From Roseiarcus sp963833955 (GTDB lineage Bacteria; Pseudomonadota; Alphaproteobacteria; Rhizobiales; Beijerinckiaceae), in contig CAWHZY010000021.1 of assembly GCA_963833955.1 (NCBI GenBank), positions 372,001 to 436,000 on the forward strand: a DNA stretch of 64,000 nt, written 5' to 3'. A program made the position numbers and the translations under genes. This document shows, one piece after another, positions 29,042 to 37,768 of this stretch. Below the pieces are notes generated by a model. It did not search any database. It worked only from the letters and a program-made list of their open reading frames with translations, and had not been told where the DNA came from. Each line of letters starts with the position of its first letter. Position 1 is the first letter of the stretch.

Positions 29042-32000
29042 ATGAAGTTCGAGCGCTTGCGCCTGACCGGCTTCAAGAGCTTCTGCGACAGCGCCGAGTT
29101 CAAGATCGAGCCCGGCCTGACCGGCGTCGTCGGGCCGAACGGCTGCGGCAAGTCGAACCTCGTCGAGGCCCTGCGCTGGGTGATGGGCGAAAGCTCGTTC
29201 AAGAACATGCGCGCCTCCGGCATGGAGGACGTGATCTTCTCGGGCTCCGGCCGGCGGCCCTCGCGCAACAACGCCGAGGTCGGGCTCGTGCTCAGCAACT
29301 CCGACCGCCGCGCGCCCGCAGCCTTCAATGATTCCGACACGCTCGAAGTCACGAGGCGCATCGAACGCGACAACGGATCGACCTACCGCGTCAACGGCAA
29401 GGAGGTGCGCGCGCGCGACGTGCAGCTCCTGTTCGCCGACGCTTCTACGGGAGCGCGCTCGCCCTCGCTGGTGCGCCAGGGCCAGATCGGCGAGATCATT
29501 TCCGCCAAGCCCCAGGCGCGCCGGCTGATCCTGGAAGAGGCCGCGGGCGTCTCGGGCCTCCATTCGCGACGCCACGAAGCCGAGCTTCGGCTGAAGGGCG
29601 CTGAGGACAATCTCACCCGCGTCGAGGATGTGCTGAAGCAGATCGACGCCCAGGTCGACAGCCTCAAGCGTCAGGCGCGCCAGTCGAACCGCTACCGTGA
29701 GCTCGCCGGCGCGATCCGCCGTCACGAGGCGCTGGCGCGCCTTATCGCCTGGCGTGAACATGAGGCGGCGTTCGCCGAGGCGCGCCGGCGGCTCGACGCC
29801 GACCTCCTCGAAGTCACTGAGCGCACGCGCGCACAAGCCGAGGCCGCGCGCCTTCAGGCGCTCGCCGCGGCAGCCTTGCCGCCCTTGCGCGAGGAGGAAG
29901 CGCGACGCGGGGCCGCCGTGCACCGGATCGCGCTCGCCCGCGAGGCGCTCGAAGCGGAGGAGAAGCGCGCCAAGGAGCGCGAGGCGGAACTTGACCGCCG
30001 CCTCGCGCAATTCGCCGGCGATCTTCAGCGCGAGGAATCGCTGATCGCCGATGCGGCCGGCGTCATGGACCGGCTTGCGGCCGAGGAGGCTGCGCTGGCG
30101 GAGCAAGGAGCCCGCGCGGACGAGGACGCGGTTCAGGCGCGGGAAGCGGAGCAAGACGCTGAGCGGCGCCTCGCCAGCGCTGAGAGCACGCTCTCAGAGG
30201 CGCAAGCTGCTGCGTCCGATCTTGCCGCGCGTCGACGGGCGCTGGTCGCCACTCTCGAAGAGGAGGGGCGCCGCCTCACGCGCTTGGAAGTGGAATATTC
30301 CGGAATCGAGCGCGAGCGCGCTGCGCTCGCCGCGTCGGGTTTTGAAGAGACAGAACGCGCGGCGCGCGCTGAGGCTGTCGCCGAGGCCGCCGAGGCGCTC
30401 GCCGCCGCCGAGCGCGAAACTCTGGCGGCCGAAGAGCGCCACGCCGCGGCTCGCGAGGTCGAGGCGCAACGCCGCGGGCCGCTGGCTGAAGCCGAACGGG
30501 CTGCGCAAAGGCTGGAGACGGAGGCGCGCACGGTCGCGGGCCTTCTGGGCTCCGACACGAGCGGGCCTTGGCCCCGCGCGGTCGACGCGGTCAGCGTCGC
30601 GCGCGGCTACGAAGCAGCGCTCGGCGCGGCGTTGGGCGACGACCTCGACGCCTCGGTCGACGAGGCGGCGCCCGCGCACTGGTCGCTGATCGAGCCGGCC
30701 GATCAGGATCCCACGCTGCCGGTTGGCGCCGATCCCCTCGCAGGCCGCGTTTCCGCACCGCCCGCGCTCGCCCGGCGCCTGGCCCAGGTCGGCGTGGTCG
30801 CGCGCGCCGAGGGCAAGCGGCTTGCCCATGAGCTCAAACCCGGCCAGCGGCTGGTCTCGCTCGAAGGCGACCTCTGGCGCTGGGACGGTTTCGTTTCCGC
30901 CGCCGAAGCGCCGACTGCGGCCGCGCGGCGCCTGGCGGAAAAGAACAGACTTGGCGACCTCGAGCGGGAAGCTGAGGCGGCGCGCCAAACGGCGGCGGCG
31001 CTGAGCGTCGAAGCGGCGAGCGCGGCCGTGGCAACCCGCGAAGCCGCCGCGGCGGAAACGGAATGGCGTGGGCGGGTCCGCGCCGCGCGGACAGCATCGG
31101 ATTCCGCCCGCGACGCCCTGGCGCAATTCGAACGCGCGCGCGCCCAAACCCTTTCGCGGTTATCGGCGGTGGAAGAGGCCTTCTCGCGCGCCGGCGCGGC
31201 CCGCAATGAGGCGGCCGAGCGCAAAGCTGGCGCTGAGGCCGCGCTTGATGAGCTTGGGCCTGGCGACGATGTCGCGGCGAGCCTCGAGCACGCGCGCGAG
31301 GCTGCTACGCGCGAGCGAACCGCCTTCACCGAGGCCCGGGCGACGGCGCAATCCATCGCCCGCGAGACTGCGGCGCGCGCCACGCGGCGCGCGGCGATCG
31401 CCGCCGAGCGTTCGTCCTGGGATGAGCGGCTGACCCATGCCCAAAGCCGCATTGCCGAGCTTGGCGCGCGAAAGGCCGAAGCCGATCGAGAGCGGGCGGA
31501 GCTCGCCGACGCCCCGACCGACTTTTCTCGGACGCGCCGCGCGCTTGCCGACGAGCATGGCCAGGCCGAGTTCGCGCGCAAGGCCGCCGCCGACGCGCTC
31601 GCGCTGGGCGAAACCGCGCTCGCCGACGCCGACCGCGCCGCCCGCCAGGCCCTTGAAGCCATGAGCGCCGCGCGCGAGCAGCGCGCCGCTTCCGAGGAGC
31701 GCCTGGAAGGCGCCCGCGCGAGGGACGAAGAGCTTAGGCACGCGATCGCGAGCGAACTTGATTGCGAGCCGGCGGGCCTCGCCGCGCTTGCCGACCTGAA
31801 GCATGATGCAACGCCGCCCGGCGGCGTCGAGGTCGAACGCAAGCTCGAGAATCTGCGCCAGGAGCGCGAGCGGCTCGGCGCGGTCAACCTGCGCGCAGAC
31901 GACGAACTCGTCGAGGTCCTGGGAGCCCGCGACAAGCTCATCGCCGAGCGTGACGACCTGACCGAAGCGATCAAGCGCCTGCGTGGCGCGATCGGCACCC

Positions 32001-32500
32001 TCAATCAGGAAGGCCGCGAGCGGCTCGTCGCCGCTTTCGACGTCGTCAACGGCCATTTCAAGGATTTGTTTTCGACCCTGTTCGAAGGCGGCCACGCGGA
32101 ACTGCAGCTGATCGAATCCGATGACCCGCTCGAGGCGGGCCTTGAGCTTCTCGCCCAGCCGCCGGGCAAGAAGCCCCAGACGCTGACGCTTCTCTCGGGC
32201 GGCGAGCAGGCGCTGACCGCGCTTGCGCTCATCTTCGCCGTGTTCCTCACCAATCCTGCGCCGATCTGCGTGCTCGATGAGGTCGACGCCCCGCTCGACG
32301 ACTATAATGTCGAGCGCTTCTGCGATCTGCTCGAGGCCATGCGCAAGCGCGCCGACACCCGCTTCGTCGCCATCACCCACAACCCCGTCACCATGGCGCG
32401 CATGGACCGCCTGTTCGGCGTCACCATGGCGGAGAAGGGCGTGAGCCAGCTCGTGTCGGTTGAGCTAGCCGAGGCGCAGGAGTTTGCCGAGGCGGGGTGA
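29042..32500 (+). CDS. smc: Chromosome segregation protein Smc
   Basis: A 1152-residue condensin subunit. The N-terminus has the Walker A motif GPNGCGKSN at residues 31-39 and VRQGQIGEII further on. Two long Ala/Glu/Arg-rich coiled coils flank a hinge near residues 510-630 (VDAVSVARGYEAALGAALGDDLDA starts it). The C-terminal head has signature LLSGGEQALTALAL near 1050 and Walker B ICVLDEVDAPLDDYN. The two heads form the ABC ATPase that loops chromosomal DNA with ScpA/ScpB (not in the window). Start ATG 29042 gives the canonical MKFERLRLTGFKSF; the frame is open upstream to 28853 but that part is not conserved. Intact despite its length, unlike many neighbours. Confidence 0.95.
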   Translation: MKFERLRLTGFKSFCDSAEFKIEPGLTGVVGPNGCGKSNLVEALRWVMGESSFKNMRASGMEDVIFSGSGRRPSRNNAEVGLVLSNSDRRAPAAFNDSDTLEVTRRIERDNGSTYRVNGKEVRARDVQLLFADASTGARSPSLVRQGQIGEIISAKPQARRLILEEAAGVSGLHSRRHEAELRLKGAEDNLTRVEDVLKQIDAQVDSLKRQARQSNRYRELAGAIRRHEALARLIAWREHEAAFAEARRRLDADLLEVTERTRAQAEAARLQALAAAALPPLREEEARRGAAVHRIALAREALEAEEKRAKEREAELDRRLAQFAGDLQREESLIADAAGVMDRLAAEEAALAEQGARADEDAVQAREAEQDAERRLASAESTLSEAQAAASDLAARRRALVATLEEEGRRLTRLEVEYSGIERERAALAASGFEETERAARAEAVAEAAEALAAAERETLAAEERHAAAREVEAQRRGPLAEAERAAQRLETEARTVAGLLGSDTSGPWPRAVDAVSVARGYEAALGAALGDDLDASVDEAAPAHWSLIEPADQDPTLPVGADPLAGRVSAPPALARRLAQVGVVARAEGKRLAHELKPGQRLVSLEGDLWRWDGFVSAAEAPTAAARRLAEKNRLGDLEREAEAARQTAAALSVEAASAAVATREAAAAETEWRGRVRAARTASDSARDALAQFERARAQTLSRLSAVEEAFSRAGAARNEAAERKAGAEAALDELGPGDDVAASLEHAREAATRERTAFTEARATAQSIARETAARATRRAAIAAERSSWDERLTHAQSRIAELGARKAEADRERAELADAPTDFSRTRRALADEHGQAEFARKAAADALALGETALADADRAARQALEAMSAAREQRAASEERLEGARARDEELRHAIASELDCEPAGLAALADLKHDATPPGGVEVERKLENLRQERERLGAVNLRADDELVEVLGARDKLIAERDDLTEAIKRLRGAIGTLNQEGRERLVAAFDVVNGHFKDLFSTLFEGGHAELQLIESDDPLEAGLELLAQPPGKKPQTLTLLSGGEQALTALALIFAVFLTNPAPICVLDEVDAPLDDYNVERFCDLLEAMRKRADTRFVAITHNPVTMARMDRLFGVTMAEKGVSQLVSVELAEAQEFAEAG

Positions 32501-32628
32501 AGAAGCGGGAGAAGCGCCCAGCATGACGGGTTGGGCCCAAAAGAGATCGCCTTGCTCAGGGCCGCTGCAGTCGCGCCATGCTCAGGTCGCGAACAACCCT
32601 CAAGCAGGTAGCCGCGATTCCGTTCGTT

Positions 32629-33402
32629 TCAGGCGACCCGCTGCCGAAGGCGGCGCCTAAGACCGGCAAGGCCAACGAATCCGACGCCCATCAGCACCCA
32701 AGTGCCCGGCTCGGGGATCGTGGGCACGGCGTTGCCGACGTTGGGGCTCACTACGATGCTGTACTCGCTCGCATTGGGAAAGGTCGGAGCGACAAATAGA
32801 TGAGGGTCTGCGCTCACCGTGCCGCCGTTGAAACTCGCGCCGAGGGCGCCGCCCGCCTCGACCTCGAGGTGTACGCCTTGGTTAAACGACGTGCCCGTCG
32901 TGACGTAAGCCGTGTCCGACAAGGCATCAACCTCAAGGACGCCGCTGAAGTTCGTCTCGCCAGTCCCGGCGCCGCATCCTAGACCCCCTGAATTGCATAT
33001 CACGAAGCTCGCTGTGGTATTGGCGGCGACCTGGATCTCGGAGAAGACGACACCGATCAAGTCTGGAATTGCTTGAAGCGTCGTTTCGATGTCCACCGGC
33101 ACGACCGTCCCCGGCGTGCCGCCGATCACCTCGAAGCTGTAATTCAGGACGCCAAAGACATTGGCCTCATCCACCAAGCCTAGCCCAAAGGCGGAGCCAC
33201 TCACCCCCGCATCGGGGGAGAAGGTCACGAGACCGCTGTCAGTGCCGCCGTTACAACTCGTTCCAGTGATCAAGCCCGACGTGGTGCTGCATTGGACGAA
33301 GCCGCTCCCGGCCGGAAGCGTGACGGCGGCGCGCGCTGGCGCAGTCCCCAGGATGAGCCCGCCGAACGCCGTTAGCGCCGCGCAAGCGCCAATCCCCCGC
33401 AT
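32629..33402 (-). CDS. PEP-CTERM sorting domain protein
   Basis: A 257-residue secreted protein. ATG 33402 follows a strong aaggaggaag site and starts a signal peptide (ALTAFGGLILGTAPARA). The body is Gly/Thr/Ser-rich with four cysteines (QCSTT, SCNGG, ICNSGGLGCG) and beta-sheet character. The C-terminus is a clear PEP-CTERM tag: IPEPGTWVLMGVGFVGLAGLRRRLRQ, i.e. PEP motif, hydrophobic helix and Arg cluster, for processing by exosortase. Such proteins go with exopolysaccharide or biofilm matrix. No exosortase gene is in the window. Body function unknown. Confidence 0.9.
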   Translation of the reverse strand: MRGIGACAALTAFGGLILGTAPARAAVTLPAGSGFVQCSTTSGLITGTSCNGGTDSGLVTFSPDAGVSGSAFGLGLVDEANVFGVLNYSFEVIGGTPGTVVPVDIETTLQAIPDLIGVVFSEIQVAANTTASFVICNSGGLGCGAGTGETNFSGVLEVDALSDTAYVTTGTSFNQGVHLEVEAGGALGASFNGGTVSADPHLFVAPTFPNASEYSIVVSPNVGNAVPTIPEPGTWVLMGVGFVGLAGLRRRLRQRVA

Positions 33403-33543
33403 GACTTCCTCCTTAGGCTGCTTTCTTCGCCCGGCCGCGGCGTTAGTCCCAGAGGCCGAACAAACCGGATGCGAACAGAATTGACTGTCCATCCGAACCT
33501 CGGATTCCCCTACAGGTTTTAATCAGCAAGTCTTAGTATTACT

Positions 33544-33562
33544 ATGGTCCTAAAAGGACCAT
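33544..33562. promoter_or_regulatory. Perfect 8-bp palindrome before HTH gene
   Basis: The sequence atggtcct-aaa-aggaccat is a perfect inverted repeat, 24 bp upstream of the ATG at 33586 and between two divergent genes. With a 3-nt centre it reads better as a protein-binding operator than as a terminator. The downstream gene has a helix-turn-helix, so autoregulation is a reasonable guess. Confidence 0.55.
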
Positions 33563-33585
33563 CTCTTCTCCTCCGCGCGTGAACC

Positions 33586-34617
33586 ATGGACTCCTTCGTC
33601 TCCTCACGCTGGCGACCCATGCAGCCGAAGGATGTCCGGGAATGCGTCGAGATCGTCGCATCGCACCCGGTGGTCGGGCCACGCTACGGAACAGCAATCG
33701 CGGATTTGCCGAAGGCTTGGTTGCGCTTGCTTCCGAGCGACGCAATGCTCACGGGCGTTTTCGAAGAGACGACGGGGGGGCGGATCAGGCCATGGTGCGT
33801 TGGCGTGTCCGTGATCGTCACGGACGATTTCCTAGCAGAGCTCAAGAAGCCGCCTTTGTCCTGGATCGGGCCGGCGCTTACAAAGCGGCTCGCCCGCGAC
33901 AACTCGCCGCTGCTCTCCGCCCGGCAGCTCCGCGAGGCGAACACGGCGGGCGGCCTGAACGCCGTTGTATGGGAAGGATGCATTCGCGCCGGGTATGAGG
34001 ACCGACCCGACCTTTTCCATCACATAATGGGCGGCTTCCTCGACTCGCATCGAGGCTATTTGTGGAAGGAGATAGTCGCTTCCAACGCAGAGAGTGTGGA
34101 TCGCCTGCAACGGACGCTCTACTCCGGGGGCCGGCTCTGGGATCCGGCGGCGGGTCGTTATGCCGAGGCGGCCGAAAGGGATCTGCAAGGGGTCTTTGGC
34201 GAGCCGCATATCGTCGGCGTGACTCGGGATATCGCGCGTGAACGGCAGGGCAATTGGGTCGATGCGCTGTTCCATTATCGTCCGCCGCAGGTCGGGTTCA
34301 GCAGAGCCGAGCAGCTGCTGCTCCTCACGGCGCTTCGCAACGAAGCCGGGACCGACCAGGACCTTGCGGCGGCCCTCGGGGTTTCGATGCCTACGGTCAA
34401 GAAAATGTGGCTCTCGATCTACTGTCGCGCCGCCGGTTTGCCGGAACTGGCTCCGGAGGGCGGCGAGCCGGGGCGCGAGTCGGTCCATCGGGGAAAGGAG
34501 AAGCGCCGCCGCCTTCTGGCCTATATCCGCGACCATCCAGAAGAGCTGCGCCCTCTCTCGCGAAAAGCCATCGCGACAAGAGGCTTCACGCCGTCGCGCT
34601 CCTCCACGCCGCCTTAG
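33586..34617 (+). CDS. Hypothetical protein with C-terminal helix-turn-helix
   Basis: A 343-residue protein I do not recognise. The N-terminal 200 residues contain conserved-looking blocks (MQPKDVRECVEIVASHPVVGPRYG; GVGVSVIVTDDF-like GVSVIVTDDF; GLNAVVWEGCI) reminiscent of an acyltransferase-like fold with MQPxDV at the start, but this is not firm. Residues about 235-290 form a LuxR/sigma-like helix-turn-helix (FSRAEQLLLLTALRNEAGTDQDLAAALGVSMPTVKKMW). The tail ends in LRPLSRKAIATRG, where an extra A could have shifted the frame. It may be a sensor-regulator. The palindrome at 33544 lies just upstream. Confidence 0.6.
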   Translation: MDSFVSSRWRPMQPKDVRECVEIVASHPVVGPRYGTAIADLPKAWLRLLPSDAMLTGVFEETTGGRIRPWCVGVSVIVTDDFLAELKKPPLSWIGPALTKRLARDNSPLLSARQLREANTAGGLNAVVWEGCIRAGYEDRPDLFHHIMGGFLDSHRGYLWKEIVASNAESVDRLQRTLYSGGRLWDPAAGRYAEAAERDLQGVFGEPHIVGVTRDIARERQGNWVDALFHYRPPQVGFSRAEQLLLLTALRNEAGTDQDLAAALGVSMPTVKKMWLSIYCRAAGLPELAPEGGEPGRESVHRGKEKRRRLLAYIRDHPEELRPLSRKAIATRGFTPSRSSTPP

Positions 34618-34748
34618 CTACGATCGAGCAGGAAACCGGCGCCGTCCGCTCAGGCGACCTCCTCGCCGGCGCGAGGACTGCCGCTCTCCTCATTCTCATG
34701 CGAGAACCGGCCGGCGAGAATTCCTCATATCGTTATAGGCGGCCGCCA

Positions 34749-35315
34749 ATGAAATACTGGCTCGACACCGAGTTCATCGCGAGGCCGTTCACGATCGATC
34801 TCATCAGCATCGGGGTCGTCGCCGAGGACGGGCGGGAGTTTTATGCCGAGAGCAACGAGACGGACTGGTCCAAGGCGAGCCCGTGGACGCTCGAAAATGT
34901 GCGCCCGCAGCTCAACGGCAAGGGGATGAGTCGCGAATACATCAGCTATGCGTTGCGCAATTTCACCGACGGCGACGAGCATCCGGTGTTCTGGGGCTAT
35001 TTCCCCGCCTACGACTGGGTCGCGCTCGTCTGGCTTTTCGGCGGCCTCGAGGAATTGCCGTTCCACTTTCCCCAACTCTGCCTCGACATCAAGCAATGGG
35101 CGATCGAGCTGGGCGATCCCGAGCTTCCGCACCAGAAGGGAAGCCGCCACCACGCGCTCGCTGACGCCCGCTGGACGAAAGAGGCTTGGGCGTTCCTCGC
35201 GAGCCTCCATCCCGCCGGAGCCGACCGACGTATCACGGAACGCAAGAACCCGGGCCAGGCCGGCGCGGGAGCGCCTCCCGCCTCCTCCGCGGCGAAGACA
35301 GGTTTGCCGTCGTAA
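34749..35315 (+). CDS. 3'-5' exoribonuclease, Rv2179c-like
   Basis: A 188-residue DEDD-type exonuclease. Visible: MKYWLDTEF with the first Asp and Glu, the IDLISIGVVAEDGREFYAE strand pair typical of the Rv2179c-like family, YFPAYDWVALVWLFGG with the second Asp, and SRHHALADARWTKEAW with the His and last Asp. The final 25 residues are Ala/Pro-rich and not conserved. It should trim RNA from the 3' end. ATG 34749 is used; the frame is open from 34254 but that part overlaps the HTH gene and is non-coding in appearance. An AT-rich stretch follows (35316-35345). Confidence 0.85.
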   Translation: MKYWLDTEFIARPFTIDLISIGVVAEDGREFYAESNETDWSKASPWTLENVRPQLNGKGMSREYISYALRNFTDGDEHPVFWGYFPAYDWVALVWLFGGLEELPFHFPQLCLDIKQWAIELGDPELPHQKGSRHHALADARWTKEAWAFLASLHPAGADRRITERKNPGQAGAGAPPASSAAKTGLPS

Positions 35316-35485
35316 TTATTATACGAATAATATAGTTAATTCTCATCGCCAGCATTGAGAGCCGGGAAACAAACTCGCTAATCGACCCGCAAGCCGTTGG
35401 AATCGCTTAAAACGGACTCGTTAACAGGGGCCTGACCGGCCCGCCGTTCCTCGTCAATCAACGGCTCGGCAGGCCCCACCACCAT

Positions 35486-36340
35486 TCACTTCTGGCTGAA
35501 GCCGAAGGCCCCCAAGAAGCCGCCGGAAACAAGACCCGCCGCCGCGACTTGACGCCGAATATCGGTCGATGCGAGCGCCGCCAGTTCCTCTTCATATCGA
35601 TAACCGGGAGCCCCCTCCGCGAAGCCCGATGCGGTCGCTGGATGGGTGTAGATTTCGGTCACCCCGTCCGGGAGATGCGCGATGAGCGCTTGCAGCCGTG
35701 AATGGGTCATGGCGCCGCTCCAGGCTAGACCGAAAACCTGATCAGGCGTCTTGACCCCCGCACGTTTCAAGCGCGCGCGCTGAAGGCGCGCCAAGGGCGC
35801 GTGAGCCAGGGCCGAAAGATTCAGACCCGTCGCCTCGACCTGCGCCAGGACGCCCCGAGGCTCGAGCGGCGCGCGAACCGCCGGCGCGCCGAATTCCTTC
35901 GCGAGCTCGATGACCGCCGACAGAATTGTAGGATGCAGGTGAAAATGCTTGTGCGCATTGACGTGATCGAGCGTCAGGCCGGTCGCGCGAAAGGCCTCGA
36001 ACTGGGCGCGAACCTCCGCCCGCATTTGCCGGCGCACATGGGGCAGAAAAAACATGGCCGCGCCGGCGAGCGCCATATTCGTCCGAAACCGGCCACGCTC
36101 ATCGATGAGATCAGGGACGGCCGACGGCGGCAGCACCGGCTCGGCGTCGGCCAGCGCCAGATGCAGACCGACAGCAAGCCTCGGCAAGCGCCGCGCGAGC
36201 GCCACGGCCTCGGCCGCCGCAGGCGCTCCGACCATCAGGCTCGCCGCAGTGAGGACGCCTTCGACATGCGCGCGTTCGATCGCCTGGTTGACCTCGTCGG
36301 CGAGACCGAAATCATCGGCCGTGACGATCAGGTATTTCAG
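35486..36340 (-). CDS. hpnK: Hopanoid deacetylase HpnK (YdjC/ChbG-like)
   Basis: A 284-residue carbohydrate deacetylase. The start KYLIVTADDFGLADEVNQAIERAH gives the Asp-Asp metal-binding motif; LAVGLHLALADAEPVLPP and LDHVNAHKHFHLHPTIL supply the His ligands; VTEIYTHPATAS is near the end. It removes the acetyl group from bacteriohopanetetrol-GlcNAc made by HpnI. In the sequence as given, the first codon of the conserved region is CTG (36340), and the frame runs on upstream into hpnJ, producing an apparent fusion. An inserted C near 36342 would explain it: without it, ATG overlaps the end of hpnJ. Confidence 0.85.
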   Translation of the reverse strand: MKYLIVTADDFGLADEVNQAIERAHVEGVLTAASLMVGAPAAAEAVALARRLPRLAVGLHLALADAEPVLPPSAVPDLIDERGRFRTNMALAGAAMFFLPHVRRQMRAEVRAQFEAFRATGLTLDHVNAHKHFHLHPTILSAVIELAKEFGAPAVRAPLEPRGVLAQVEATGLNLSALAHAPLARLQRARLKRAGVKTPDQVFGLAWSGAMTHSRLQALIAHLPDGVTEIYTHPATASGFAEGAPGYRYEEELAALASTDIRRQVAAAGLVSGGFLGAFGFSQK

Positions 36341-37764
36341 TGCGCCGTCTCGTGCCGCTCGCGCAGGAAACGGAAGAACTCCACACCCTCGCGAAGGCGC
36401 CGCTTCATGACGTCCGGGACTCCTCACCATTTCGCCGACGATCGAGGCAATCTTGCCCGGCCGGAAATAGAAGCTGCGATAGAAGGTGTCGACGGAATCG
36501 AAGATCTCGGTGTGGCTCAGGCCCGGATAATTCAACGGAGCGATCTGCCTGCCGTCTTCGTTCACCAAATCCCCGTTGGCGTCGTCGAGCCAGCCATTCT
36601 CCAGCGCTTGCTTGTAAAGGAATGTCCCTGGATAGGGCGCCGCTAGCGACACCTGGAGCGTGTGCGGGTTGACTTCCTTGGCGAATTCAATCGTCTCCTT
36701 GATCGTCTCCTTCGTTTCGCCGGGCAGGCCCAGGATGAACGTGCCATGGATCCTGATGCCGAGCTCGCGGCAATCCTTGGCGAACCGCTTCGCGACGTCG
36801 ACCCGCATGCCCTTCTTGATGTTGTGCAGGATCTGCTGGTTGCCGCTCTCATAGCCGACCAGCAGGAGTCTCAGGCCGTTGTCGCGCAGCACCTTGAGCG
36901 TGGCGCGCGGCACATTGGCCTTGGCGTTGCAGGACCAAGTGACGCCAAGCTTGCCGAGCTCTCGCGCGATCGCCTCGGCGCGCGGCAGGTCGTCGGTGAA
37001 AGTGTCGTCGTCGAAGAAGAATTCCTTGACCTCGGGAAAAGCCGCCTTCGCCCATTTCATTTCATCGATGACATGACCGACGGAACGCGTGCGGTACCGA
37101 TGCCCGCCGACCGTTTGTGGCCAAAGACAGAACGTGCACCGCGACTTGCAGCCTCGGCCAGTGTAAAACGACATGTACGGGTGCTTGAGATAGCCGCCGA
37201 AATATTTGTTGATATCCAAATCACGCTTGTAGACGGGCGTGACGAAGGGAAGATCGTCCATGTTCTCCAGGATCGGCCGCTCCGGCGTGTGCTGGATTTG
37301 GCCGTTGGCGTCTCGATAGGAAAGTCCCAGGATCGACTTCCAGTCCCGCCCATCGGCGACGTCTTTGATCGTGAAGTCGAACTCGTTGCGCGCGGCGAAG
37401 TCGACGACCGGCGCGGCTTTCAGGGTTCCTTCGGCATCGACCGCCGCCTTGGCGCCGATCAACCCGACCTTGAGCGCTGGATTGGCGTCTTTGAGAGCCG
37501 CGATCGTCTTCACATCCGATGCGAAGGAGGGCGTTGACGTATGCACGACAGCCAAGTCGAAATTTTTCGCCTGCGCCACAACCTCAGCCAGCGAAATGTC
37601 ATGGGGGGGCGCGTCGATCAGCTTGCTGTCCGGCACCAGCGCCGCCGGTTGCGCGAGCCAGGTCGGATACCAGAAGGAGGCGACCTCGCGCTTCGTCTGA
37701 TAACGGGCGCCGGCGCCCCGTCGAACCCATCGAAAGAGGGGGCCTGAAGAAACAGCGTGCGCAT
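36337..37764 (-). pseudogene. hpnJ: Hopanoid radical SAM protein HpnJ, two frameshifts
   Basis: About 475 residues. The true N-terminus (MRTLFLQAPSFDGFDG, ATG 37764) and the KREVASFWYPTWLAQPAALV segment are linked only if one base is restored near 37716. Then DLAVVHTSTPSFASDVK (cobalamin-binding-like), the radical SAM cluster motif CKSRCTFCLWPQTVGGHRYR (Cys-x3-Cys-x2-Cys), FFDDDTF, and GTFILGLPGETKETI follow intact. A base missing near 36416 moves the last 25 codons (DVMKRRLREGVEFF) out of frame. HpnJ converts the amino-sugar hopanoid to the cyclitol ether by radical ring contraction. It begins 4 nt after hpnI ends, so they are coupled. Confidence 0.9.
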
Positions 37765-37768
37765 GACT

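Noticed and set aside
30703..32004. 433-codon minus-strand open frame
   Set aside because: It is an antisense shadow of smc: low-complexity Ser/Ala/Arg content caused by GC-rich third positions, no motif. Other long antisense frames in smc (28943-30154, 31160-32380) are the same.
35486..37636. A genuine radical SAM-deacetylase fusion protein
   Set aside because: The linker is the HpnJ tail read out of frame, and the true HpnJ N-terminus is also out of frame; two adjacent genes fit better.
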